This document shows positions 53,152 through 61,082 of a stretch of DNA of 64,000 bases, one piece after another. The stretch spans positions 100,735 to 164,734 of the forward strand of contig QCMG01000002.1 of NCBI GenBank assembly GCA_003213955.1. The letters are read 5' to 3'. The DNA comes from Prochlorococcus sp. AG-418-M08 (lineage in GTDB: Bacteria > Cyanobacteriota > Cyanobacteriia > PCC-6307 > Cyanobiaceae). Positions within the stretch are counted from its first letter, which is position 1; each line of letters starts with the position of its first letter. The notes under the pieces were generated by a model. That model saw nothing but the letters and a program-made list of their open reading frames with translations, was not told the DNA's origin and made no database searches. The translations under genes were made by a program, and so were the position numbers.

Positions 53152-55134
53152 ATGACTGATGTAGTACAAAATAAATCTAAAATTTTTTATCAGTTGCAGA
53201 AGTTAAGAAGATTAGCTCAACCATTTTTTCTCCCAATTGATCAATGTAATGGATTTCAATTTATATGGCTTTTAATATCTCTTTTATTTTGTGTAGGAGG
53301 AATAGTTCTTGTTGGACTTACAGGGATAATTAGTTTTTTTGAAAGTATTCAACCTATCTTTCTTGAAAAATATTTTGGAGGAGTGGTCAATACTGTAAAT
53401 ACAATATGGTCTGGTTGGTGGGGATTATTATTTTCAGGATTATTCCTTATTGGTTCAGGAAGCTTTTTTAGTTTCAGGCGTCAGCTAAAGAATAGTAGAT
53501 GGCTACATTGGCTATTTCTAGCAGTCATTGTATTAATGCTTTTGGCTGTAAATGGAATTAATGCAGGTATAGGATTTATTGCTAGAGACTTAACAAATGC
53601 ACTCGTAGAAAAACAAGAAGATGGATTTTATAGAATCTTAGGAATTTATGCATGCTGCTTTGCTGTTGCTTTACCAATTCGTGTTTCCCAAATATTCTTT
53701 ACCTACAAATTAGGAATAATCTGGAGAGAATGGCTTTCAAAAAGTTTGGTTCAAGACTATATGACTAATAAAGCGTATTACCAATTAAATCCAAATGATG
53801 AAGAACAAACTGATGTAGATAATCCTGACCAACGCATAACAGATGACACCAGAGCTTTTACTGGCCAAAGTTTATCCTTTACTTTAGGAGTTTTTGATGC
53901 ACTTCTTACTTTTTCTCTAAACATTCTCATATTATGGAGCATTAGCACAACCTTAACTTTTTCATTATTTGGATATGCCGCATTTGCTACAACTATCCTC
54001 TTGATTGCTGGTAAAAATTTAGTAAAAATTGATTTCGATCAACTTAGATATGAAGCGGATTTCAGATATGGATTGGTACATATTAGAGATAATGCTGAAT
54101 CTATAGCTTTTTATTCAGGAGAAAAACCAGAAAAAAGTGAAACCGAAAGAAGATTGGGAGAAGTGGTGAGAAACTTTAACTTACTAATAATTTGGAGAGT
54201 AATCATCGATGTAATGAGGCGATCTATTAATTATGCTGGTAACTTTTTTCCATATCTAATCATGGCAATTCCTTATTTTAAGGGTGATATTGATTATGGT
54301 CGTTTTATTCAAGCAAGCTTTGCCTTTGGAATGGTAGAGGGTTCTTTGTTTTTTATTGTTAATCAAATAGAAGAATTAGCAAAATTTACAGCAGGAATTG
54401 GAAGATTGGAGGGATTTCAGTCAAAAGTTGAGAGTATAAGCCAATCCAAGCCAATTGATAATCAAAATATAATTTCTAATTATCCATCTATCCTCATTAA
54501 AGAAGCTGATCTATTTCCACCTGGATCAGAAAAAGCTATTATCAAAAACTTAAATTTAAGCATTGAAACGAATCAATCATTACTTGTAGTAGGACCATCT
54601 GGATGTGGGAAAACATCCTTATTAAGAATGATCAGTGGATTGTGGGAACCTAATCAAGGATCGATTAAAAAACCTAAAACAGGTGAGTTGTTATTTATAC
54701 CTCAAAAACCTTACATGCTTCTAGGTTCTTTAAGAGAACAACTATGTTACCCAACAGAAGTAGATAAGTTTAGTGATGACCACTTAGTATCTGTTCTTAA
54801 TGAAGTAAATCTAAAATCTTTAGTTGATAGATATCCCAACCTTGACGTTAAACAAGATTGGCCAAGAATACTTTCTTTAGGAGAGCAGCAAAGATTAGCT
54901 TTCGCAAGATTATTACTTAATTCACCACAATTTGCTGTATTAGATGAAGCAACTAGTGCACTAGATATTAAAACTGAAAAGAAATTATATCAATTATTAA
55001 AAGAGAGAGAATTATCATTAATAAGCGTTGGACATAGACCTAGTCTAAAAGATTTTCATAACAACATTTTAGAATTAAATGGAAAAGGAGATTGGAAATT
55101 ATTCACCACAGATAAGTATAATTTTAAAAATTAG
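53152..55134 (+). CDS. ABC transporter with fused membrane and ATPase domains (ABC_membrane_2/SbmA-BacA type)
   Basis: The membrane domain (about 30-415) has the conserved WREWLSKSLVQDY and QRITDD blocks of the ABC_membrane_2 family, shared by SbmA/BacA-like and peroxisomal ABCD proteins. The ATPase domain has Walker A GPSGCGKT (481-488), a diverged signature LSLGEQ (574-579) and Walker B AVLDEATSALD (595-605). Substrate is unknown; relatives move peptides, vitamin B12 or fatty acyl groups. The signature is LSLGEQ rather than LSGGQ, as in other members. The Hli gene follows eight bases later. Confidence 0.9.
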   Translation: MTDVVQNKSKIFYQLQKLRRLAQPFFLPIDQCNGFQFIWLLISLLFCVGGIVLVGLTGIISFFESIQPIFLEKYFGGVVNTVNTIWSGWWGLLFSGLFLIGSGSFFSFRRQLKNSRWLHWLFLAVIVLMLLAVNGINAGIGFIARDLTNALVEKQEDGFYRILGIYACCFAVALPIRVSQIFFTYKLGIIWREWLSKSLVQDYMTNKAYYQLNPNDEEQTDVDNPDQRITDDTRAFTGQSLSFTLGVFDALLTFSLNILILWSISTTLTFSLFGYAAFATTILLIAGKNLVKIDFDQLRYEADFRYGLVHIRDNAESIAFYSGEKPEKSETERRLGEVVRNFNLLIIWRVIIDVMRRSINYAGNFFPYLIMAIPYFKGDIDYGRFIQASFAFGMVEGSLFFIVNQIEELAKFTAGIGRLEGFQSKVESISQSKPIDNQNIISNYPSILIKEADLFPPGSEKAIIKNLNLSIETNQSLLVVGPSGCGKTSLLRMISGLWEPNQGSIKKPKTGELLFIPQKPYMLLGSLREQLCYPTEVDKFSDDHLVSVLNEVNLKSLVDRYPNLDVKQDWPRILSLGEQQRLAFARLLLNSPQFAVLDEATSALDIKTEKKLYQLLKERELSLISVGHRPSLKDFHNNILELNGKGDWKLFTTDKYNFKN

Positions 55135-55142
55135 ATTAAGCT

Positions 55143-55376
55143 ATGAATTTAAATCAAGATCAAAATAGTGAGGAAACTAATAATACAGAAAAGCTAAATT
55201 CTGGCGATAATAAAATAGATGCGCAATCAATTGAAACTGAAGATAAATACAAGTTTGGATGGAGCAGTTATTCAGAAATAACCAATGGAAGATTCGCAAT
55301 GCTTGGATTTGTAGCAATAATTCTAATAGAGATATTTAGCAAAAAATCATTCCTAAGCTGGGCTGGAATATTTTAA
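55143..55376 (+). CDS. high-light-inducible-type chlorophyll-binding protein, 77 aa
   Basis: An acidic N-terminal half (about 1-33) precedes a one-helix Hli domain with YSEITNGRFAMLGFVAII (E45, N48, R50 as likely pigment-binding or salt-bridge residues). It should lie in the thylakoid and bind chlorophyll a. It is eight bases after the ABC transporter gene, and its stop is directly next to the ycf66 stop on the other strand. Confidence 0.85.
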   Translation: MNLNQDQNSEETNNTEKLNSGDNKIDAQSIETEDKYKFGWSSYSEITNGRFAMLGFVAIILIEIFSKKSFLSWAGIF

Positions 55377-56306
55377 TTAATCATCAAACCTAGAGCTATT
55401 ATCTCTGGGTTTATTTTTTTTGGTACCTACACTGTATCTACTGGATTGATTTTTAGAAGTCGATCTTCCACTGGCCGCTGGTCTACCAGCCTGACGCGTT
55501 TTTTTAATTTCATTTATATTTTGAGAAAATGATGCATCTTCTACTTTTTCTCTAGAAGATTGAGATCTTATAGATGGCCTTGCTGTGTTATTTGAGGATA
55601 AAGAAGAATTTTTAAGGGGGGAATTATTTGATTCTCTAGAAACTCTCTCATTAGGAAGTGGTCTTGAGCCTCTTTTAACCTCACTTCTTGATGCTCGCCT
55701 CTCTCCAAAACTACTCCTTCTTTCCTCATTACCAAATGTATCTTCAGACCTATTTCTTCTTTTTTTGGGTTCATTATCCTGAAATTGACTAGACTCTCTC
55801 ATAGAGGAACGCCTCTTGCTTACGGCAGACTCTGGAATAGCCCTTGATATATTTCGCCTTTGCGATCTTCCTACCATATAGTCATCTTCTATATCATTTT
55901 CTTGTGGTTTAAATCTTCTAGAAACTCTATCTGAATCATCAAACTGATCATAATTATCATTAAATCTATTTCTTGAAGAATTTCTTGGCATTTCTGGAAT
56001 CTGATCGTCCTCAAAATATGATGATCTTCTCGCTTGATCAGTTGTAACTCCTCTTAATCGAACACTTTCGTATGCAAAAAAAACTGTCGTTCCTGCCAAT
56101 AAAAACTGGCCAAATTGCAGAATAGGATCTAATCTCCATCCTTGGAAAAATAATATTCCACCACATAAAAGACCTATTGCTGCAAAAAAAACATCATAAT
56201 CTCTTGCCAATGCTGGTTTAAATGACCTCAAAAAATATAGGCCACCTCCACATACAGCTAATACGATGCCAACAATACTCGCCCAATTTAGACTAGCATT
56301 GACCAC
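55377..56306 (-). CDS. Ycf66 family membrane protein with long charged tail
   Basis: Residues about 1-85 match Ycf66, with three hydrophobic segments (NWASIVGIVLAVCGGGLYFL, then VFFAAIGLLCGGILFF and a third). The remaining 220 residues are low-complexity, rich in serine and arginine (RRSS, RNSSRN, KRGSRP), and likely disordered. Ycf66 is a plastid- and cyanobacteria-specific protein of unknown function. The tail is a striking feature. The gene has a 77-base gap from psbX on the same strand. Confidence 0.8.
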   Translation of the reverse strand: MVNASLNWASIVGIVLAVCGGGLYFLRSFKPALARDYDVFFAAIGLLCGGILFFQGWRLDPILQFGQFLLAGTTVFFAYESVRLRGVTTDQARRSSYFEDDQIPEMPRNSSRNRFNDNYDQFDDSDRVSRRFKPQENDIEDDYMVGRSQRRNISRAIPESAVSKRRSSMRESSQFQDNEPKKRRNRSEDTFGNEERRSSFGERRASRSEVKRGSRPLPNERVSRESNNSPLKNSSLSSNNTARPSIRSQSSREKVEDASFSQNINEIKKTRQAGRPAASGRSTSKNQSSRYSVGTKKNKPRDNSSRFDD

Positions 56307-56383
56307 ATTTTTTCTCCAATAACTTATTTTGCAAGATGTAAAAACACCTTATGTATATATTCTACTTAAAACTTCTATAAAAA

Positions 56384-56572
56384 CTAGCGTCTACGTGTAG
56401 CTGAAGTACGGTCAAGTGAATCTTTTTGACTAACAAAGATCAAAAATGCTGCTGCAGGAACAATTATCAGTAATGCTGCCGCAAAGAAACTAGCTATCAT
56501 ATTAAAGGCAGAATTATTAGTCACTTCTGGAGAAAAATCAGCTGCTAATATTAGATTTGAAATTTGAATCAC
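56384..56572 (-). CDS. psbX: photosystem II reaction center protein X
   Basis: The 62 residues have an N-terminal extension (MIQISNLILAADFSPEV) and a single membrane helix (about 24-47) followed by VSQKDSLDRTSATRRR, which matches the picocyanobacterial form of PsbX, a small subunit near the QB and plastoquinone exchange region of PSII. Plastid-type PsbX is shorter; the N-terminal extension is typical of marine picocyanobacteria as I recall. It is upstream of ycf66 on the same strand. Confidence 0.88.
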   Translation of the reverse strand: MIQISNLILAADFSPEVTNNSAFNMIASFFAAALLIIVPAAAFLIFVSQKDSLDRTSATRRR

Positions 56573-56653
56573 CTTTTTTAAATTAAATTCTCAGTTCATA
56601 ATACGAATAAAATCCTTACTTATGTGTTATTTATTAAGATGAATTAAATAATT

Positions 56654-56968
56654 GTGATTTCATTGTTTCAAAACTATTTATCAATTTTAGATCTAACGCT
56701 AGGAATTCTCTTATCATTCCTAACGCTAGTCTTTTTAATAAGATTAATATTAACCTGGTACCCAAAAATTGATATAAATAAAGGGTTTTGGTTATTGATT
56801 GCAATCCCCACAAGTTCCATTTTAAATTTCACAAGAAAATTAATTCCTCCTATTGGAGGAGTAGATGTAAGTCCTGTCATTTGGATAGGAATAATAAGTT
56901 TTCTAAGAGAAATATTAGTTGGGCAACAAGGGTTAATCAAAATTGCCATGCAAAATAGCATGAATTAA
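56654..56968 (+). CDS. YggT/Ycf19 family membrane protein
   Basis: The 104 residues have two main membrane helices (about 8-35 and 79-96) and the family motifs RLILTWYPKID and TRKLIPPIGGVDVSPVIW. In cyanobacteria and chloroplasts YggT proteins act in membrane-protein assembly or division-related nucleoid distribution; the exact role here is unknown. The start is GTG at 56654. It converges on accC with a 20-base gap. Confidence 0.85.
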   Translation: MISLFQNYLSILDLTLGILLSFLTLVFLIRLILTWYPKIDINKGFWLLIAIPTSSILNFTRKLIPPIGGVDVSPVIWIGIISFLREILVGQQGLIKIAMQNSMN

Positions 56969-56988
56969 GAAAAAACATATTCCCTTTA

Positions 56989-58335
56989 CTAGTTAGGTAA
57001 CAATTCTTCTTCTACGTATTTTGTATGAATTTTACCTTTCATAAATTTTGTTTTATTAAGAAGGTTGAGATGAAAATTAATTGTTGTTGGAATCCCAGTT
57101 ACTGCACATTCATTTAATGCTCTGTTCATTCTTTTAATAGCAGTATTACGGTCTTTACCCCAAACTATTAATTTACCTATTAATGAATCGTAAAAAGGGG
57201 GAATTTCATAACCTGTATACACATGACTATCAACTCTTACTCCTGGTCCTCCGGGAGGGAGCCATCCAGTTATTTTTCCAGGGGATGGGCGAAAATTATG
57301 TGAAGGATCCTCTGCATTAATTCTACATTCAATAGCATGACCATTCAATTTAATTTCGTCTTGCTTAAATCCTAAATTATCTCCACCGGCTATTTTGATT
57401 TGTTCAGCAATAAGATCTACGCCTGTAACCATTTCAGTTACTGGGTGTTCAACTTGAATCCTTGTATTCATTTCCATAAAGAAAAAATTATTATCATCAT
57501 CAACTAAGAATTCGACAGTACCCGCCCCTTCATAAGAAATACTTTTTGCTGCGGCTATTGCTGCCTTACCCATTTTTTCCCTGAGGGAAAGGTTAATAGC
57601 TGGGCTAGGGGATTCTTCAAGTAATTTTTGATGTCTTCTTTGCACAGAACAATCTCTCTCACCAAGATGAATTACATTTCCAGACCTATCGGCTAGGATT
57701 TGAATTTCTACATGCCTTGGCTTTTTTATAAATTTCTCCATATATAAACCATCATTACCAAATGCAGCTTCTGCTTCTCCTTGAGCTGCCTTAAACATTT
57801 TTTCTAAATTCGCTTTATTTTCAACTAATCTCATACCTCTCCCTCCTCCTCCAGCTGTTGCTTTTATAATGACGGGATATCCAATTTCTTCAGCCATTTC
57901 AGATGCCTCTTGAACACTTGATAACAAACCTTTACTCCCTGGGACTGTAGGTACCCCGACTCTTTCCATTGTCTCTTTAGCGGTAGATTTATCCCCCATT
58001 GATCTAATTGCGTTAGGAGATGGTCCAATGAAAGTTATGCCGTGATCATTACACATTTCAGCAAATTTATCATTTTCAGCCAGAAAACCATAGCCAGGAT
58101 GAATAGCATCAACCCCTCTTGATGTGGCAGCAGCTAAAATATTTGGAATATTTAAATAACTCTTGTTGCTTAGCGAGTCCCCAACGCAAACTGCTTCGTC
58201 AGCTAGCTGTACATGCAACGCCTTTTTATCTACCGTGCTATAAACGGCAACAGTTGCAATATCAAGCTCTCTACAACTTCTGATAATTCGTAAAGCTATT
58301 TCTCCACGATTAGCAATTAAAACTTTTTCGACCAT
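56989..58335 (-). CDS. accC: acetyl-CoA carboxylase biotin carboxylase subunit
   Basis: AccC carboxylates biotin on AccB for fatty-acid synthesis. The 448 residues open with [20 protein letters not shown], have the glycine-rich ATP loop [11 protein letters not shown], and the active-site [17 protein letters not shown] with catalytic residues. Length is normal. AccB is not adjacent. The 285-base region upstream holds AT-rich DNA up to tRNA-Leu. Confidence 0.95.
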   Translation of the reverse strand: MVEKVLIANRGEIALRIIRSCRELDIATVAVYSTVDKKALHVQLADEAVCVGDSLSNKSYLNIPNILAAATSRGVDAIHPGYGFLAENDKFAEMCNDHGITFIGPSPNAIRSMGDKSTAKETMERVGVPTVPGSKGLLSSVQEASEMAEEIGYPVIIKATAGGGGRGMRLVENKANLEKMFKAAQGEAEAAFGNDGLYMEKFIKKPRHVEIQILADRSGNVIHLGERDCSVQRRHQKLLEESPSPAINLSLREKMGKAAIAAAKSISYEGAGTVEFLVDDDNNFFFMEMNTRIQVEHPVTEMVTGVDLIAEQIKIAGGDNLGFKQDEIKLNGHAIECRINAEDPSHNFRPSPGKITGWLPPGGPGVRVDSHVYTGYEIPPFYDSLIGKLIVWGKDRNTAIKRMNRALNECAVTGIPTTINFHLNLLNKTKFMKGKIHTKYVEEELLPN

Positions 58336-58620
58336 TACAAAATTAAATTTAAGAAATTAGGATGAATTTAAATTGAATTAACTTTTAGAAAGTATTCAGT
58401 CAATTTTTTTAATTTCAAGAATGCATTGATTAACAATACAACCTAAAACGTTATATGTGGATAATTATTTGTTTTATGCAATAGTAAAAAATAAGTTTAT
58501 TAGAAATAAATCTTTTAAAAAATTTAAAAAAGCAGATAAATAAAATGATATCGCAATTGAATACGATTAATGTATGATAACTTAGTGGTTTAAGATAACG
58601 CCTCTGCTTGAAAAACCTTT
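58336..58620. other. AT-rich intergenic region before tRNA-Leu
   Basis: No supported gene is seen. A short GTG-started frame of 28 codons near 58457 encodes a basic peptide but has no other support. The region should hold the accC promoter on the minus strand and the tRNA-Leu promoter on the plus strand. Confidence 0.45.
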
Positions 58621-58702
58621 GCGGATGTGGCGGAATTGGTAGACGCGCACGTCTAAGGAGCGTGTGGCTTAGGCCTTGCGAGTTCAAGTCTCGCCGTCCG
58701 CA
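58621..58702 (+). tRNA. trnL: tRNA-Leu (AAG)
   Basis: A class II tRNA with long variable arm: acceptor GCGGATG/CGTCCGC, anticodon stem CACGT/GCGTG with loop CTAAGGA, giving anticodon AAG, T arm GTTCAAGTC and discriminator A; no CCA encoded. The wobble base is A34, uncommon outside tRNA-Arg in bacteria. If deaminated to inosine it would read the CUU/CUC/CUA codons. The LpxB-like gene starts 4 or 25 bases downstream. Confidence 0.92.
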
Positions 58703-58727
58703 CTTTATGTATTTTGGATTGACTGCA

Positions 58728-59996
58728 ATGAAAAAAGAATCTATTGCAGTAGTAATTATTTCTAATGGACCTGGAGAGTTGTCAACTTGGGTAAGACCAG
58801 TAGTTGATAATCTTAATAAGTTAAATGCTTCCTTCAAAAAAAATGATAGATTAAATTTTTGTCTTAATTTGATTTTAGTGCCTTGTCCAAATGCTACTGG
58901 TAAAGAATATTTAGTTGCTAAATCATGGAATAAATTTGAATTAGTTACCAAAGCAAACACTTTTTGGAAATTAATAATGAGGCCTAATAAATATGCAAAA
59001 TGGCCTGAAAAAGGGATAGTTATTTTTCTTGGGGGCGATCAATTTTGGAGTATTTTGTTGGCAAAAAGATTAGGTTATATCAACATTACTTATGCTGAAT
59101 GGATTTCAAGATGGCCACGTTGGAGCAACGTAATCGCCGCGATGAATATGAAGGTAATAAAAAGGGTTCCTAAAAAATATAGACATAAATGTCAAGTTAT
59201 TGGTGATTTAATGGCAGACATCACTAATAATAAAGAAATATCTTTTAAGCTTGAAAGGAAAAAGTTTATTGCATTATTACCAGGCTCTAAAAAAGCAAAG
59301 CTCTCAGTAGGCATTCCTTACTTTCTTGAAATCGCTGATCATATCAATAACAAAAATAAAAATATTAACTTAATTATTCCTATCGCTCCTACGACAAGTC
59401 ACAAAGAATATTTATTTTTTCAAAGTGATAAGAATCCTATTGCAAGACATTATTCATCCAAAATCAAAAGCATAAAACCAATAAAAAATTCTATTTTTAA
59501 TTATGTGATTGAAACTTCAAAAAATACTAAGATTTATCTAATTAGTAAACATCCCTGCTATGAAGTACTAAAAAAATGTGAATTAGCAATTACTACAGTA
59601 GGAGCGAATACCGCCGAATTAGCTGCACTTACTTTGCCTATGATAGTTGTTCTACCTACTCAACATCTAAATATAATGAATGCATGGGATGGGGTCTTTG
59701 GAATAATTGGAAAGATTTCATTCATAAATAAATTATTTACTTTTATAATTAAAAATTGGTATTTAAAAAACAAAAAATTTTTTGCCTGGCCAAATATAAA
59801 AGCCAAAAAGTTAATTATCCCTGAAAGAATAGGCAACGTTTTACCCAAACAAATCGCTAACGAAGCTCTTTTTCTGATAAAAAATAAAAAATATTTAAAA
59901 GAGCAAAAAGAATATTTATCAAAGCAACGAGGGGAAGTTGGAGCAGCTGAAAAACTAGCACGTATTATTTTCAATTCAATCAAAAGTCTTAGTTAA
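58728..59996 (+). CDS. LpxB-like glycosyltransferase-fold protein
   Basis: From ATG at 58728 the product has 422 residues starting MKKESIAVVIISNGPGELST. The N-terminal SNGPGELSTWVRP and C-terminal TVGANTAELAALTLPMIVVLPTQHLN resemble the donor-binding region of lipid-A-disaccharide synthase-like GT-B proteins. It is a conserved cyanobacterial protein without assigned substrate. An in-frame ATG at 58707 (MYFGLTA) lies four bases after the tRNA-Leu 3' end; the longer frame upstream runs through the tRNA and cannot be coding. It converges on the PRC-barrel gene. Confidence 0.8.
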   Translation: MKKESIAVVIISNGPGELSTWVRPVVDNLNKLNASFKKNDRLNFCLNLILVPCPNATGKEYLVAKSWNKFELVTKANTFWKLIMRPNKYAKWPEKGIVIFLGGDQFWSILLAKRLGYINITYAEWISRWPRWSNVIAAMNMKVIKRVPKKYRHKCQVIGDLMADITNNKEISFKLERKKFIALLPGSKKAKLSVGIPYFLEIADHINNKNKNINLIIPIAPTTSHKEYLFFQSDKNPIARHYSSKIKSIKPIKNSIFNYVIETSKNTKIYLISKHPCYEVLKKCELAITTVGANTAELAALTLPMIVVLPTQHLNIMNAWDGVFGIIGKISFINKLFTFIIKNWYLKNKKFFAWPNIKAKKLIIPERIGNVLPKQIANEALFLIKNKKYLKEQKEYLSKQRGEVGAAEKLARIIFNSIKSLS

Positions 59997-61037
59997 TTAC
60001 CAGGGATCATCAATCTCAAAAGATTCAGATTGGGGATTTTCAGTTACTAATTTTTTTTCTTCAACAGGTTCAATATCTAAGGGTTCTTTTGATCTTTGAA
60101 TTGGTCTTTTTGAAGCCCGATTAGAAATAGATTGCCTTTTGACTTTAAACTCTGAAGTATTTTCTTCATTGATTTTATTCTCTTCATCAATTTGAGTTTC
60201 TAATTTATCAGAAATTTCATTATCTAAATACATTTGTTTTTTATTCTTGATTTTTTCTCTTGAACTTTGAATTTCTACATATTCAAGTTCATCTTCATAT
60301 TCTTCTTCTTCAATAAAGTCTTCTTCTTTTATTTCATCCATAATATTATTTTGTTCTTCTGATTCGGAGCCTGAGAGTAGCTGATTCTCGACTGGAACAA
60401 GATTTGCTGTATATCTATTTGCTTCCCTTTCTTCCCATGAAGAACCACCTACGCCAAGTTTCTCAAGTAATCCGCTACTTAATTGATTAAGTTTATCTTC
60501 AGCACCTTCATAAACTATTATTCTGTCAGTTCCGCTACTTACTATCTCATCAACAGGAATTTCCCAAGTACTTAAAACCCCTTCACCTAAAAGAGGTACT
60601 CCCAAAGCACCCATTACAAGAGAAATTAAATCTCCAGTCTCAATATCGAAAGAAAAGCCAAGAACTCTTCCAAGAAGTTGACCAGATTCTGTAATTACCT
60701 GACAATTTATAACTTTTCCGTATCTGTCAGGAGAAAAGCCATCATTCAAAGAATCTAAAGAATTTACCAAAATTACATCACCAACCTGCTTAATACTTTC
60801 AAGGGGCATCCATTTAGGCAAACCTGGTAAAAACCTTGTAAGAGGATTATCTCTAAGCCCTAAAGCAACTACCTCTCTTCTATCAATATCAACAACAACT
60901 TCACCTACAACTCCTAATCTCCTTCCAGTATCGGTAGTAATGACTTGTGTCCCCATAAGTTCAGATCTCAACCATAGGCGTTCACTAGGTACTGAATTAC
61001 CGCGATTATTATTTGTGGATGGGTTCGACAAACTCAT
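59997..61037 (-). CDS. PRC-barrel domain protein
   Basis: Two PRC-barrel-like domains are visible (about 22-97 and 108-185, with VITTDTGRRLGVVGEVVVD and VITESGQLLGRVLG), followed by an acidic and then basic low-complexity tail (about 220-340) that is probably disordered. PRC barrels occur in RimM and in photosynthetic reaction centre H subunits; this combination has no assigned function. The gene is 45 bases after smc on the same strand and abuts the LpxB-like gene. Confidence 0.85.
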   Translation of the reverse strand: MSLSNPSTNNNRGNSVPSERLWLRSELMGTQVITTDTGRRLGVVGEVVVDIDRREVVALGLRDNPLTRFLPGLPKWMPLESIKQVGDVILVNSLDSLNDGFSPDRYGKVINCQVITESGQLLGRVLGFSFDIETGDLISLVMGALGVPLLGEGVLSTWEIPVDEIVSSGTDRIIVYEGAEDKLNQLSSGLLEKLGVGGSSWEEREANRYTANLVPVENQLLSGSESEEQNNIMDEIKEEDFIEEEEYEDELEYVEIQSSREKIKNKKQMYLDNEISDKLETQIDEENKINEENTSEFKVKRQSISNRASKRPIQRSKEPLDIEPVEEKKLVTENPQSESFEIDDPW

Positions 61038-61082
61038 AAATATTTTTATATCATTCTGACGTAAAAAATTAAAAAAGTGTGA

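Noticed and set aside
58608..58706. Upstream extension of the LpxB-like gene through tRNA-Leu
   Set aside because: The frame is open by chance through the tRNA; coding must begin at 58707 or 58728.
58451..58960. Minus-strand ORF crossing tRNA-Leu and the LpxB-like gene
   Set aside because: It runs through the tRNA in antisense and has no domain.
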